Positions 23,501 through 31,721 of a stretch of DNA of 35,829 bases are shown here, in pieces. This DNA is from Gordonia effusa NBRC 100432 (GTDB lineage Bacteria > Actinomycetota > Actinomycetes > Mycobacteriales > Mycobacteriaceae), in the NCBI RefSeq assembly GCF_000241305.1, contig NZ_BAEH01000032.1, positions 1-35,829 of the forward strand, written 5' to 3'. The notes below the pieces were generated by a model that saw only the letters and a list, made by a program, of their open reading frames with translations, did no database searches and had not been told where the DNA came from. Within the stretch, counting starts at the first letter, position 1; every line of letters starts with the position of its first letter. Both the position numbers and the translations under genes were made by a program.

Positions 23501-24661
23501 ATGACCTACCTACCCGAAACCCCCGAACGCGTCGCTCTGCGCGAGGCAGTCGCGGCGTTCGCCAAAAAATACGGCCACGAATACTTCGCCGAATGTGCTC
23601 GTAGCGGCCGCAAGACCGATGAGATGTGGCTGGAAGCAGGCAAACTCGGCTTCATCGGGGTGAATCTCCCGGAAGAATACGGTGGCGGTGGCGCCGGCAT
23701 GTACGAGTTGTCGATCGTGATGGAAGAGATCGCGGCCGCTGGGACCGGCCTGTTGATGCTGGTGGTTTCTCCGGCGATCTGCGGCAATGTCATCGCGCGG
23801 TTCGGCACCGACGAACAGAAGCAGACGTGGCTTCCCGGGCTCGCCGATGGAACTAAGACAATGGCTTTCGGTATCACCGAACCCGACGCTGGCTCCAATT
23901 CGCACCAGATAACGACCACTGCTCGCCGCGATGGTTCGGATTGGATCCTCAACGGCCGCAAGGTGTTCATCTCCGGCGTTGACCAGGCCGACGCGGTACT
24001 CATCGTCGGGCGGACCGAAGACTCGAAGACCGGACGACTCAAACCGGCGCTGTTCATGGTGCCGACCGACGCGCCGAATTTCGAATACACGCAAATCGAG
24101 ATGGAACTGGTGAATCCGGAGAAGCAGTTCCAGCTTTTCCTCGACGATGTGCGATTGCCGGCCGATGCCCTCGTCGGATCGGAAGACGCTGCGCTGTCAC
24201 AACTTTTCGCCGGACTTAACCCCGAACGCATCATGGCGGCCGCTTCGGCTATCGGGATGGGACGCTACGCATTGGCGAAGGGCGTCGCCTACGCATCGGA
24301 CCGGACTGTCTGGAAGGTGCCTATCGGCGGACATCAAGCTATTGCACATCCCTTCGCGCAGGGCAAGATTCAGTTGGAAATGGCCAAACTGATGATGCAG
24401 AAGGCGGCGTCGTTGTACGACGCGGGTGACGACTGGGGCGCGGCCGAGCCTGCGAATATGGCGAAGTACGCGGCCGCGGAGGCTGCCGTCGCGCTGGTCG
24501 ATCACGCCGTGCATTCGTTGGGCGGCAACGGATTGACTACCGAGTACGGCCTGGCGCCGATGCTCAGCCTGGCGCGCATCGCTCGGGTGGCACCGGTAAG
24601 CCGCGAGATGGTCCTCAACTTCGTGTCGCAGACTAGTCTCGGCCTGCCCAAGTCGTACTGA
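23501..24661 (+). CDS. acyl-CoA dehydrogenase (second)
   Basis: A 386-residue acyl-CoA dehydrogenase, different from the one at 18693. It shows MAFGITEPDAGSNSHQI, LNGRKVFISGVDQAD, and VHSLGGNGLTTEYGL, then ends RIARVAPVSREMVLNFV rather than the usual EGTxEI. This C terminus occurs in a subgroup of actinobacterial dehydrogenases; the position of the catalytic base is not clear by eye. AAGAAGGA precedes the ATG, 13 bases after the carboxylase gene. It presumably acts at a later oxidation step, or on a shorter acyl-CoA from the same pathway. Confidence 0.88.
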   Translation: MTYLPETPERVALREAVAAFAKKYGHEYFAECARSGRKTDEMWLEAGKLGFIGVNLPEEYGGGGAGMYELSIVMEEIAAAGTGLLMLVVSPAICGNVIARFGTDEQKQTWLPGLADGTKTMAFGITEPDAGSNSHQITTTARRDGSDWILNGRKVFISGVDQADAVLIVGRTEDSKTGRLKPALFMVPTDAPNFEYTQIEMELVNPEKQFQLFLDDVRLPADALVGSEDAALSQLFAGLNPERIMAAASAIGMGRYALAKGVAYASDRTVWKVPIGGHQAIAHPFAQGKIQLEMAKLMMQKAASLYDAGDDWGAAEPANMAKYAAAEAAVALVDHAVHSLGGNGLTTEYGLAPMLSLARIARVAPVSREMVLNFVSQTSLGLPKSY

Positions 24662-24671
24662 GGCGGCGGTC

Positions 24672-25463
24672 ATGACTGAACAACTCGTTCAGCTCGCGGT
24701 CGAAGCGGGCGTTGCGACCATCACCCTCGACTCGCCGTCGAATCGCAATGCGTTGAGCGCGACCCTTGTCGGGCAACTTACCGAAGCATTGGCGAGCGTG
24801 CGTGACGACGCACAGGTCCGGGCGGTGAAGCTGACGCACACCGGCGGAACCTTCTGTGCTGGAGCCGATCTCAGTGAGGCGCTGAAACGCGGTCTATCGC
24901 CTGAGCAAGCAACAGCCGAGGGGACGTCGGCGATGAGCGGGCTCATGCGGACGATTCTCGTCTTGCCCAAACCGGTGGTCGCGGTGATCGACGGTCACGT
25001 GCGTGCCGGTGGATTGGGTATCCTCGGCGCCGCCGACATGGTGGTGGCTGGCCCGTCGTCGACTTTTGCGCTGACCGAAGTGAGACTGGGGTTGGCTCCG
25101 TCTATGATTTCGGTCGTGTTGTTGCCGAAGATGACCGCGCGATCAGCGGGCCGCTATTTTCTCACCGGTGAGAAGTTCGATCAACGTGTCGCCGAACAGA
25201 CCGGACTCGTCACCGTTGGCGCGGATTCGTCAGAAGATCTTGTTGCCCAGTCGGATTCGATCTTCGACGCTATCCGAAAAGCATCGCCGCAAGGATTGGC
25301 GGTCTCGAAGTCATTGACGACCGCAGGAGTGCTCGCTGATTTCGACGCTCGGGCGTCGGCTCGTGCGGAAGAGTCGGCCGGGCTATTCCGCAGCGACGAG
25401 GCGCGTGAAGGTATGACCGCCTTCTTCGCAAAACGCAAACCGAGTTGGGATGTCAGCGGGTGA
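24672..25463 (+). CDS. enoyl-CoA hydratase/isomerase family protein
   Basis: A 263-residue crotonase-fold protein. The oxyanion-hole segments are TGGTFCAGADLSEAL and GHVRAGGLGILGAADMV, and ALTEVRLGLAPSMIS holds the glutamate position of hydratases; the second catalytic Glu of classical hydratases is not obvious. In Atu clusters a hydratase of this family (AtuE) adds water to the carboxylated unsaturated acyl-CoA, and that role fits here. It could also be a methylglutaconyl-CoA hydratase. It follows the dehydrogenase by ten bases and overlaps the TetR gene. No unusual features are seen. Confidence 0.88.
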   Translation: MTEQLVQLAVEAGVATITLDSPSNRNALSATLVGQLTEALASVRDDAQVRAVKLTHTGGTFCAGADLSEALKRGLSPEQATAEGTSAMSGLMRTILVLPKPVVAVIDGHVRAGGLGILGAADMVVAGPSSTFALTEVRLGLAPSMISVVLLPKMTARSAGRYFLTGEKFDQRVAEQTGLVTVGADSSEDLVAQSDSIFDAIRKASPQGLAVSKSLTTAGVLADFDARASARAEESAGLFRSDEAREGMTAFFAKRKPSWDVSG

Positions 25464-26070
25464 CGAGATGACGTCGGTGCGTGAACCGCAGCAGGACCGC
25501 TCGCGCGCGACGCGCGAGCGATTGCTGGTGTCGACCATCGAGATGTTGGCGGCGAACGGGTGGGCGGCAACCACTGTCGCGGCTGTCGCCGAGTCCGCAG
25601 GTGTGTCTCGCGGTGCGGCGCAACACCATTTCCCGACGCGGGAATCGCTGATCACCGCGACACTCGATGCGATGTTCGAGCAACTGACGGTCAGCATCGC
25701 AGAGCCGATGGCGCAATTGCCGTCGGGCGCCGACCGGGTCGACGCGGTGGTGGGCCGCGCGGTGGAGATTTACACCGGCGTGCCATTCAAGGCAGCGCTG
25801 CAGGTATGGGCCGCGGCGGCTTCGGATGCTGTTCTGCGCGAACAGATCTTGCCCCGTGAGGAGAAGTTCGCGCGCGCCGCGCATCGAATCACGGTGGCTG
25901 GACTAGATCCGACCGGTGAGAATCCGAATGCGCATCGGCTGGCGCAGGCCACCCTCGACCTTGCCCGTGGGCTGGGACTGGCCGACACTTTGTCTGACGA
26001 TTCGCGTCGTCGGGCCCAGGTGGTCGCGACATGGTGTGCGCAGCTGAAGTTGGGCCTGGGAGTCGGGTAG
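25450..26070 (+). CDS. TetR/AcrR family regulator ending the Atu-type operon
   Basis: A TetR-type protein of 206 residues from ATG 25450, or 200 from ATG 25468; the second avoids most of the overlap with the hydratase gene and gives an N terminus MTSVREPQQDRSRATRERL. The helix-turn-helix is about residues 30-60 (AATTVAAVAESAGVSRGAAQHHFPTRESL, read in two parts). The C-terminal half resembles TetR proteins that bind acyl-CoA or lipids. Being last in the operon, it probably gives feedback control on the operon promoter upstream of 16163, where the 11-bp inverted repeat at 16071-16114 is a candidate site. It is not similar to the TetR at 4912 outside the DNA-binding part. Confidence 0.87.
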   Translation: MSAGDEMTSVREPQQDRSRATRERLLVSTIEMLAANGWAATTVAAVAESAGVSRGAAQHHFPTRESLITATLDAMFEQLTVSIAEPMAQLPSGADRVDAVVGRAVEIYTGVPFKAALQVWAAAASDAVLREQILPREEKFARAAHRITVAGLDPTGENPNAHRLAQATLDLARGLGLADTLSDDSRRRAQVVATWCAQLKLGLGVG

Positions 26071-26077
26071 CAAGTCA

Positions 26078-26098
26078 GGCGGCCGGTAAAGAGCCGCC
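26078..26098 (+). terminator. GC hairpin after the Atu-type operon
   Basis: GGCGGC and GCCGCC form a six-base stem around a nine-base loop, eight bases after the tetR stop. There is no T tract, which is common for actinobacterial terminators. A second small stem, GACCG/CGGTC at 26104-26117, follows. It separates the operon from the riboswitch leader. Termination is inferred. Confidence 0.4.
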
Positions 26099-26145
26099 AC
26101 TGTGACCGCTCGCGGTCAACCGCAAACCCGCTGCTAGAATTAGCC

Positions 26146-26295
26146 GCGCCAGCCAACCCGTGGGGTAGGGAACCCGGTGTGATTCCGGGGCTGACGCGCA
26201 GCGGTGTGGGCGAGGACGTGCACAGTGAGCCACTGGACCAATGTCTGGGAAGGCGTGTACGCCCGGTGACCCCGAGTCCGAAGACCTGCTGGCGC
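26146..26295 (+). promoter_or_regulatory. cobalamin (adenosylcobalamin-type) riboswitch aptamer
   Basis: The closing P1 stem is perfect over eight bases: GCGCCAGC (26146-26153) with GCTGGCGC (26288-26295). Inside lie the conserved GGGAACCCGGTG and GATTCC.GGGCTGACGCGC segments and the final GTCCGAAGACCTGC, which together match the B12-element consensus. A TAGAAT at 26135-26140 may be the -10 box. About 70 bases remain to the start codon of the substrate-binding protein, enough for an expression platform that hides the ribosome site (GAAGGA near 26355-26360). Cobalamin should lower expression of the three transporter genes. The gap 26071-26365 holds only this and the hairpins before it. Confidence 0.92.
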
Positions 26296-26365
26296 TCTGG
26301 GCGATTACAGCCGCAGAGGTACATCGCGGACTTCGCGTAACAAGTCCCGGCCTCGAAGGATCGTC

Positions 26366-27394
26366 ATGTTTCGTCGAAAGATGTTGACCTGTTTGCCGCT
26401 CGCAGTTGTTGCGCTGCTGGGAGTCGGCTGCGGAGCTGAGACCGCGGACACCTCAACCGGAGGAGAGGCGGCAGGGTATCCGATCACTCTTGCCAACTGC
26501 GGCCGCGACGTCACCGTCAAGTCCCCGCCGCAACGAATCGCTTCGCTTAATCAGTCGTCGACCGAGATCCTTCTTTCGTTGGGCCTGGCCGATCGAATCG
26601 CTGGAACGGCAACGTGGACCGATCCGGTATTGCCTACACTCGCCGATGCCAACGCGAAAGTGAAACGGATCGCTGACAACTGGCCGTCGTTGGAAGCGGT
26701 GTTGAACGTCGAGCCGGATTTCGTTACCAGCTCGTTCACGTCCACGGTTGGTCCCGCCGGGACGGTCACCACCCCAGAACGCCTGCAGGACTTCGGGATC
26801 GCTTCATACACGTCTCCGTCGGACTGTGAGAACAAGATCGCCGACGACGGCGACGGCAGCCGCAGTGAACCCATGACGCTCGACATCGTCTATCGGGAGA
26901 TCACCGAGCTGGCCAAACTAACCGGTGTGCCCGATGCCGGGGTGAAGCTCATCGCATCTTTGAAGGACCGGGCGGCGAAGGCTTCACGCACAACGACATC
27001 CGGTAAGTCGGCGCTATTCTGGTTCGCGAACTCAGAGTCGCCGTATATGGCTGGCTGCTGCGGGGCGCCCGGCGTCATCGCGACGGCGCTGGGCCTGCGG
27101 AATGTCTTCGCTGACACCAAACAGGAATGGCCGCAGATCAATTGGGAGGAAGTCGCTAGCCGGAACCCGGACGTGCTGATTCTGGGCGACCTGACTCGCC
27201 GCGATCAGTCTGCCGAGACCGCTGCGGCGAAGATCAAATTCCTCGAATCGCACCCGGTCACTCAGAAGATGGATGCGGTCCGCAATAAGCGCTACATCAC
27301 GGTGACGGGCGCCGAACTCAACCCGTCGCTGCGAACGGTGTACGGCATCGAAAGTGTCGCCGCTGGCCTGAAACGGCTCGGCTTCACAAAGTGA
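26366..27394 (+). CDS. corrinoid-type ABC transporter substrate-binding lipoprotein (BtuF-like)
   Basis: A 342-residue periplasmic-binding protein. The N terminus MFRRKMLTCLPLAVVALLGVGC is a lipoprotein-type signal (written here only to the cysteine in parts: MFRRK, a hydrophobic stretch, then LGVGC); the lipobox is not perfect. Two lobes follow, with PPQRIASLNQSSTEILLSLG in the first and a long central helix region, as in BtuF/FhuD proteins. GAAGGA precedes the ATG. The upstream cobalamin riboswitch argues for vitamin B12 or a precursor as ligand. Some related actinobacterial proteins are annotated as 'F420-0' transporters; the riboswitch speaks against that name here. Confidence 0.85.
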   Translation: MFRRKMLTCLPLAVVALLGVGCGAETADTSTGGEAAGYPITLANCGRDVTVKSPPQRIASLNQSSTEILLSLGLADRIAGTATWTDPVLPTLADANAKVKRIADNWPSLEAVLNVEPDFVTSSFTSTVGPAGTVTTPERLQDFGIASYTSPSDCENKIADDGDGSRSEPMTLDIVYREITELAKLTGVPDAGVKLIASLKDRAAKASRTTTSGKSALFWFANSESPYMAGCCGAPGVIATALGLRNVFADTKQEWPQINWEEVASRNPDVLILGDLTRRDQSAETAAAKIKFLESHPVTQKMDAVRNKRYITVTGAELNPSLRTVYGIESVAAGLKRLGFTK

Positions 27395-28440
27395 ATGCTG
27401 TTCTTGTCCGGCGGATTCCGTCGGTACTCGCACTGTGGAGTGTTGGCATAGCGATACTGGCGATCTCGATTGCGGTCGCGGTGACTATCGGTTCGTCGTC
27501 GGTTGGCGCACGGGATGTGTGGCAACTTGTGTGGTCCGAAATTGGTTTCGGTACAACCGATCTCTCTCCCATACAGCAGGGAATCATCTGGGATCTGAGA
27601 CTCCCACGGTCGGTATTGGCCGCTGTCTGCGGCGCGGGACTCGCGTTGTGCGGAGCGGTTCTGCAGTCCTTGCTACGAAATCCGTTGGCTGACCCGTTCG
27701 TCCTGGGTGTCTCTTCCGGCGCGTCCACCGGAGCGGTAACCGTTGTCGTCCTTGGCGTCGGCGCGGGTGCTATTGGCATGGCCGGAGGCGCCTTCGTCGG
27801 CGCGATGGCGGCGTTCGGTTTGGTTCTACTGCTGGTACGGCTGACCGGGTCCCGAGCGGCGGACACCGTGATTCTGGCCGGAGTGGCTGCTACACAGCTC
27901 TTCTCGGCGCTCACTTCGTTCATCGTCTACACCTCGGCTGACCCTGAGCAGACACGCGGCGTGCTGTTCTGGTTGCTCGGGTCGTTGGCGTCGGCGCAGT
28001 GGTCGCAGGTGGTGATATGTGCGGTGGTTGTGGGATTCGGATTGCTGGTCTGCGTATTGCATGCGGGCAACCTTGACGCCCTGACTTTCGGCAATGACGC
28101 CGCCGCAGCATTGGGGGTGCATGTGACTCGCACGCGCACAATTCTGTTGCTGGCGACCGCCTTGATGACCGCGGTAATTGTAAGTACTTCGGGTGCAATT
28201 GGTTTCGTCGGCTTGGTGCTGCCGCATATCGCGCGTGCCGTTGTCGGAATGGGGCATCGACTTCTGTTGCCGACCGTCGCTCTGCTGGGCGCGGTGTTCC
28301 TAGTCTGGGTTGACACCGCGGCGCGTGTTGTCATCGCGCCGCAAGAACTACCTGTCGGAGTAGCCACCGCATTGGTAGGCGTCCCAGTATTCATAGCGAT
28401 CTTCGCGATGCGCGGCCGGTCGATGGGGCGGGAGCGATGA
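27391..28440 (+). CDS. FecCD/BtuC-type ABC transporter permease
   Basis: The 349-residue membrane protein has the nine to ten hydrophobic segments of the FecCD family. The signature stretch LRLPRSVLAAVCGAGLALCGAVLQ (seen as LRLPRSVLAAVCGAGLA, then LCGAVLQ), PLADPFVLGVSSGAS and GAIGFVGLVLPHIARAVVG are all in place. The GTG start overlaps the stop of the binding protein and the stop overlaps the ATPase start, so the three are translationally coupled. A pair of such permeases would form the channel for B12 uptake across the cytoplasmic membrane. No truncation is visible. Confidence 0.92.
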   Translation: MNAVLVRRIPSVLALWSVGIAILAISIAVAVTIGSSSVGARDVWQLVWSEIGFGTTDLSPIQQGIIWDLRLPRSVLAAVCGAGLALCGAVLQSLLRNPLADPFVLGVSSGASTGAVTVVVLGVGAGAIGMAGGAFVGAMAAFGLVLLLVRLTGSRAADTVILAGVAATQLFSALTSFIVYTSADPEQTRGVLFWLLGSLASAQWSQVVICAVVVGFGLLVCVLHAGNLDALTFGNDAAAALGVHVTRTRTILLLATALMTAVIVSTSGAIGFVGLVLPHIARAVVGMGHRLLLPTVALLGAVFLVWVDTAARVVIAPQELPVGVATALVGVPVFIAIFAMRGRSMGRER

Positions 28441-29297
28441 GGCAGCGAAATCGCAGTGCGACAGCGCATTCCGGATCGGCATCGGGGATTCAGGTAACCG
28501 ACGTGTCCCTTCAGGCCGCCGGCATACGGATACTCGACGGAATTTCGATGGAGGCGCGACCGGGTCGCGTGACGGGCATCATCGGCCCCAACGGAGCTGG
28601 CAAGTCTTCGCTCATGCGCATCCTCGCCGGCATCAGCCAACCGTCCTCGGGCGAGGTAGTCTTCGAGGGCCAGTCTGTCGCGACGATCGGACGGCGTGTG
28701 ATGGCGCAGCGGGTTTCCTTTGTGGCACAAGAAGAGTCGACCGAGTTGAATCCGACGGTGCGTGAAGTGATCGACCTTGGCCGGCTACCGCATCGACGGT
28801 CGTGGTCGGGAGCGTCATCCACCGATATCGAAGCGGTCGCGCGTGCCGCGTCGATTACCGGTCTCGCCGACCGCCTGGATCAGCGGTATTCGAGTCTGTC
28901 CGGCGGAGAGCGTCGTCGTGTGCAGATCGCCCGCGCGTTCGCCTCGCGACCGGAAGTACTGATTCTCGACGAGCCGACGAATCATCTCGATGTGCAGTAC
29001 CAATACGAAGTGCTTCGACTGTCGACGTCGTTGGCGGCGACGACCATCGTCTCGCTCCACGATCTGAATCTGGCCGCCGCATTTTGTGACGACGTTGTGC
29101 TCATGGCAGACGGTCGTATTCGTGCCACCGGTTCGGCGTCGGATGTGCTTACCGAGTCGTTAATCGATGAGGTGTATGGGATGCGCGCGCAGGTCAATCG
29201 GGACGAGCACGGACTGTGGGTGAGGATCGTGCACGGCGAGGCCAATCAGTCCCACCAGAATGCCCAGCCTTCCCAGTCGGGCAGGAATTCGGCGTAG
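28437..29297 (+). CDS. ABC transporter ATP-binding protein (BtuD-type)
   Basis: A 286-residue ATPase. Walker A is GPNGAGKSS near residue 52, the Q-loop region is VAQEESTELNPTV, the signature is LSGGERRRVQ, Walker B is VLILDEPTNHLD, and the H-loop is SLHDLNLAA. It completes the riboswitch-controlled importer. The last 50 residues after the nucleotide-binding core (from VYGMRAQV) match the usual C-terminal extension of FecE/BtuD proteins. The 3' end overlaps the convergent DUF4253 gene by 52 bases, so the final 17 codons are also coding on the opposite strand. Confidence 0.93.
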   Translation: MRQRNRSATAHSGSASGIQVTDVSLQAAGIRILDGISMEARPGRVTGIIGPNGAGKSSLMRILAGISQPSSGEVVFEGQSVATIGRRVMAQRVSFVAQEESTELNPTVREVIDLGRLPHRRSWSGASSTDIEAVARAASITGLADRLDQRYSSLSGGERRRVQIARAFASRPEVLILDEPTNHLDVQYQYEVLRLSTSLAATTIVSLHDLNLAAAFCDDVVLMADGRIRATGSASDVLTESLIDEVYGMRAQVNRDEHGLWVRIVHGEANQSHQNAQPSQSGRNSA

Positions 29298-30022
29298 TCC
29301 TCGGCTTCCATGCCTTGGTCGATATTGTCCGGGCAGAACGCGTAGTGCTCGGCAACCAGCCGTTCCACCTGCTCGCCCGACTGAGGTGCGCGCGGGACCT
29401 GAAGGGTAATGGTGTCGTAGGACATTGCCACCAGCGTCGCGCCGAAGCGATCCTCCCAGGAACGCAGCACCGTGGAGACGGGCTCTCCGACGAGGTCGAG
29501 ATTGGTCGCGCCGAACCAGCCGAGAACCTTGGGGACGTTGGCAGGACGATCAACCGGAACCAGCAGTAGTGCCGCGGGCTGATCCACAACGATGTCCGCT
29601 GCGGTCAGATCGGCACCATCGACTGCGTCGGCCATGGTGTGAAACGGTGCGGGGGAAAGGGATTCGTCGTCGGCGCTGAAGTCAAGGTCGGGGTAGAGGG
29701 CGGCGCGCCATGAGCCGTCGAAGATGGATACCGCATCGATAGTGCGGTCGTCCGGGCCGCGGAATTCACCGTCGAGCCAGGGACGCTCCAGGCCGCCGCT
29801 GAGCCCGACGACTTGCACCGGCCACAACCCAGTCCGCTCGAACGCCTCCACGAAACGGTGAATCAGTTCGGTTAGCTGCGCGACGGGCAGGATGGAGGTG
29901 GTCACCCACGCGCTCGCGACCTCGGCCCCGTCGGCGGTGATCTGGCGCCCAGTCGGGAGATCAATGCCACCGATCTCAGTGGCGGCGTCGAGGGGGAGTT
30001 CTCCCGGTGTGGCGCGGAACAT
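29246..30022 (-). CDS. DUF4253 domain-containing protein
   Basis: A 258-residue protein with the C-terminal DUF4253 pattern: a YDTITLQVPRAP segment followed by AEHYAFCPDNIDQG and a final DWEGWAFWWD. The N-terminal part is variable and acidic, with no signal or membrane segment. The function of this family is unknown. It is on the opposite strand to the transporter and ends inside its ATPase gene. Upstream lies the palindrome copy C, then the methyltransferase on the same strand. No ribosome site of note is seen ahead of ATG 30022. Confidence 0.85.
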   Translation of the reverse strand: MFRATPGELPLDAATEIGGIDLPTGRQITADGAEVASAWVTTSILPVAQLTELIHRFVEAFERTGLWPVQVVGLSGGLERPWLDGEFRGPDDRTIDAVSIFDGSWRAALYPDLDFSADDESLSPAPFHTMADAVDGADLTAADIVVDQPAALLLVPVDRPANVPKVLGWFGATNLDLVGEPVSTVLRSWEDRFGATLVAMSYDTITLQVPRAPQSGEQVERLVAEHYAFCPDNIDQGMEAEDYAEFLPDWEGWAFWWD

Positions 30023-30061
30023 GAGGTCAGTCTATGCAGGAATACCCGCGGGAAGGCTGTT

Positions 30062-30126
30062 TACCCCACAGCAGAAACGGGGTACGCGACAATAATTGTC
30101 GCGTACCCCGAAATAGCTGTGGGGTA
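30062..30126. repeat. nested palindromic element, copy C
   Basis: The most regular copy, 61 bases (30064-30124) between TA dinucleotides. Outer arms CCCCACAGC and GCTGTGGGG (11 bases with the TA) enclose a perfect inner palindrome whose 16-base arms meet at a single A at 30094; the left arm is CGGGGTACGCGACAAT. Five-base AGAAA and AAATA segments separate the two stems, so the whole could fold as one long hairpin with one internal loop. It lies between two minus-strand genes and might also act as a terminator for the methyltransferase. Confidence 0.88.
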
Positions 30127-30169
30127 GCCCGGAGCTACCCGGCGCTTCACGCGTGTATGGGAGCAGAAT

Positions 30170-30832
30170 TCACCTGCGTCGCAACATGATCAAGCTGTCG
30201 GTTCGGTCGATCTCCTGACCGTCGGGGCGGCCGATGGTTATCGGGAGCAGCTCGCGTCGCGCTATTGTCCACTCGTCGTCGAGATCCAATTCGGAGAGGA
30301 CGTCGTCGACCGAGGGAAAGTTGAAGTCGTCCGGGGCGTCGGCGTTCCAGTGCGGAACGCCGTCGTGGCCGATGATGATCAGCACGCCACCGGGGTTCAC
30401 CGCGGCGGCGGCTTTGCGCAGGATCTGCGATCGACCGAGCTCCACTGGTGAATGCAAGTAGCTAGTGGTGACGAGATCCCAACTGCCGGAGGGGAAGTCA
30501 TGGTCGAGGTCGATCTGCTGCCAGTGGACCTGATCGTCGACGCCTGCCGTGCACGCGGCCTCGCGCCCGTGCTGCAAAGCGGCGGCGGAGATATCGACCG
30601 CGGTCACCCGCAAGCCTTGCTGGGCGAGATAGACGGCGTCGGCGCCCGAGCCGCAGCCGAGATCGGTGGCAGTGGTGCCGGCGAAGTCGTCAAGTGAGGT
30701 GACGGCATCGACCAGTACTTGGTTGGGATTGCCGGTCCAGGGGCGAATGTCCGTCGAATAGAACTCTTCCCAGAATTCCGACGGCGTCGCGTCGCTGGCG
30801 TCGTGAGTGTGGTGATGCGTTGATGACGACAC
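30170..30832 (-). CDS. class I SAM-dependent methyltransferase with His-rich N terminus
   Basis: A 220-residue methyltransferase. Motif I is ATDLGCGSGADAVYLAQ and VTAVDISAAALQHGRE follows at motif II; SWDLVTTSYLHSPVELG and VNPGGVLIIIGHDG are motifs IV and V, like TehB/thiopurine-type enzymes. The GTG at 30832 is chosen because CAGGAG lies ten bases upstream; the frame is open further but unsupported. The N terminus SSSTHHHTHDASDA is rich in histidine, which could bind metal or may be incidental. The segment EFWEEFYSTDIRPWTGNPN resembles methyltransferases that act on small toxic compounds. The substrate is unknown. Confidence 0.85.
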   Translation of the reverse strand: MSSSTHHHTHDASDATPSEFWEEFYSTDIRPWTGNPNQVLVDAVTSLDDFAGTTATDLGCGSGADAVYLAQQGLRVTAVDISAAALQHGREAACTAGVDDQVHWQQIDLDHDFPSGSWDLVTTSYLHSPVELGRSQILRKAAAAVNPGGVLIIIGHDGVPHWNADAPDDFNFPSVDDVLSELDLDDEWTIARRELLPITIGRPDGQEIDRTDSLIMLRRR

Positions 30833-30923
30833 GGTGATGGCACTCCTGAGTTGTGGAACTGGACTGCTTCCATTTAACGGTCGACTCGCGTCGCGCGCAA
30901 TGTCACTTGCGATATTGGCAAGA

Positions 30924-31556
30924 TCAGTCGACGGGCCGGTTCCAGGTGCCAACCCAGTACACGCCGGCGGACAGCCCAATCATCCCGACGAAGACGACGA
31001 TCAACGAGATGGTCATTGAGGCGTATCCCGGTGAGCGCGGATCGATGAACGGATACGGATACCAATCGACGAACGGTCCACGCGTCAGTGTGTACACGCC
31101 ATAGATGAGCGGAGCGAGGAGCCAAGTCAACCAACTGCGCTTGGGAAGATTGCGAGGACGGACAAAGATCCAGTCGAGCAGGACCAGCAGCGGCAAGTAT
31201 CGGTGCATGGTGTCGTTGATCCATTGCGTCTGGAGCTGGACGTCGATATTCGCCAGCAAGAGCGCGTAGACAATGCCGGTAATGATCATGCAGGTGGTTG
31301 TCAGGCCGCGGATCCATTGGAACCAGCCAGCTTTCGGCGCGAACAGCGCGCCGACGGCGAAGACCGTGACCGTCAATACGTTGCTCAGCACGGTGAAGTA
31401 GCTGAAGAAGTTCGCGAGCGAGAAGGTGTCGCCGGCTTGGACGATGGTTGCGGTGAGCGCGGCGAGACCTAGTGCGGCAGCCGCCAACCGCAATAGTCGG
31501 ACCCACCGTGACCGGTCGAGTGAATGGGTGCCAGCGTGCTCGGCGTCGACGATCAT
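30924..31556 (-). CDS. Pr6Pr family membrane protein
   Basis: A 210-residue integral membrane protein with about six hydrophobic segments. The family hallmark FFSYFTVLSN is near residue 50 and YTLTRGPFVDWYPYPFIDP lies in the last loop, both typical of Pr6Pr proteins. ATG 31556 gives a short soluble N terminus before the first membrane helix; a longer start at 31625 would add 23 residues and cannot be ruled out. The function of the family is unknown. It is divergent from the ammonium transporter and 91 bases upstream of the methyltransferase on the same strand. Confidence 0.85.
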   Translation of the reverse strand: MIVDAEHAGTHSLDRSRWVRLLRLAAAALGLAALTATIVQAGDTFSLANFFSYFTVLSNVLTVTVFAVGALFAPKAGWFQWIRGLTTTCMIITGIVYALLLANIDVQLQTQWINDTMHRYLPLLVLLDWIFVRPRNLPKRSWLTWLLAPLIYGVYTLTRGPFVDWYPYPFIDPRSPGYASMTISLIVVFVGMIGLSAGVYWVGTWNRPVD

Positions 31557-31721
31557 GGCGCCCAGTCTGCCCGCCGACGGCCGCACGGGTGTCGGAATTG
31601 TCGTGGTCTGTCCCGCGCCAGGCAACTTCGCGATTCGGGCATTGGTGGTGTGCGCTGCACAAACGGCATCGGCAAGCCGTTAGACTTTCGTCGCTCAAAC
31701 TGGCGAAGGAGTGCTCAGACC

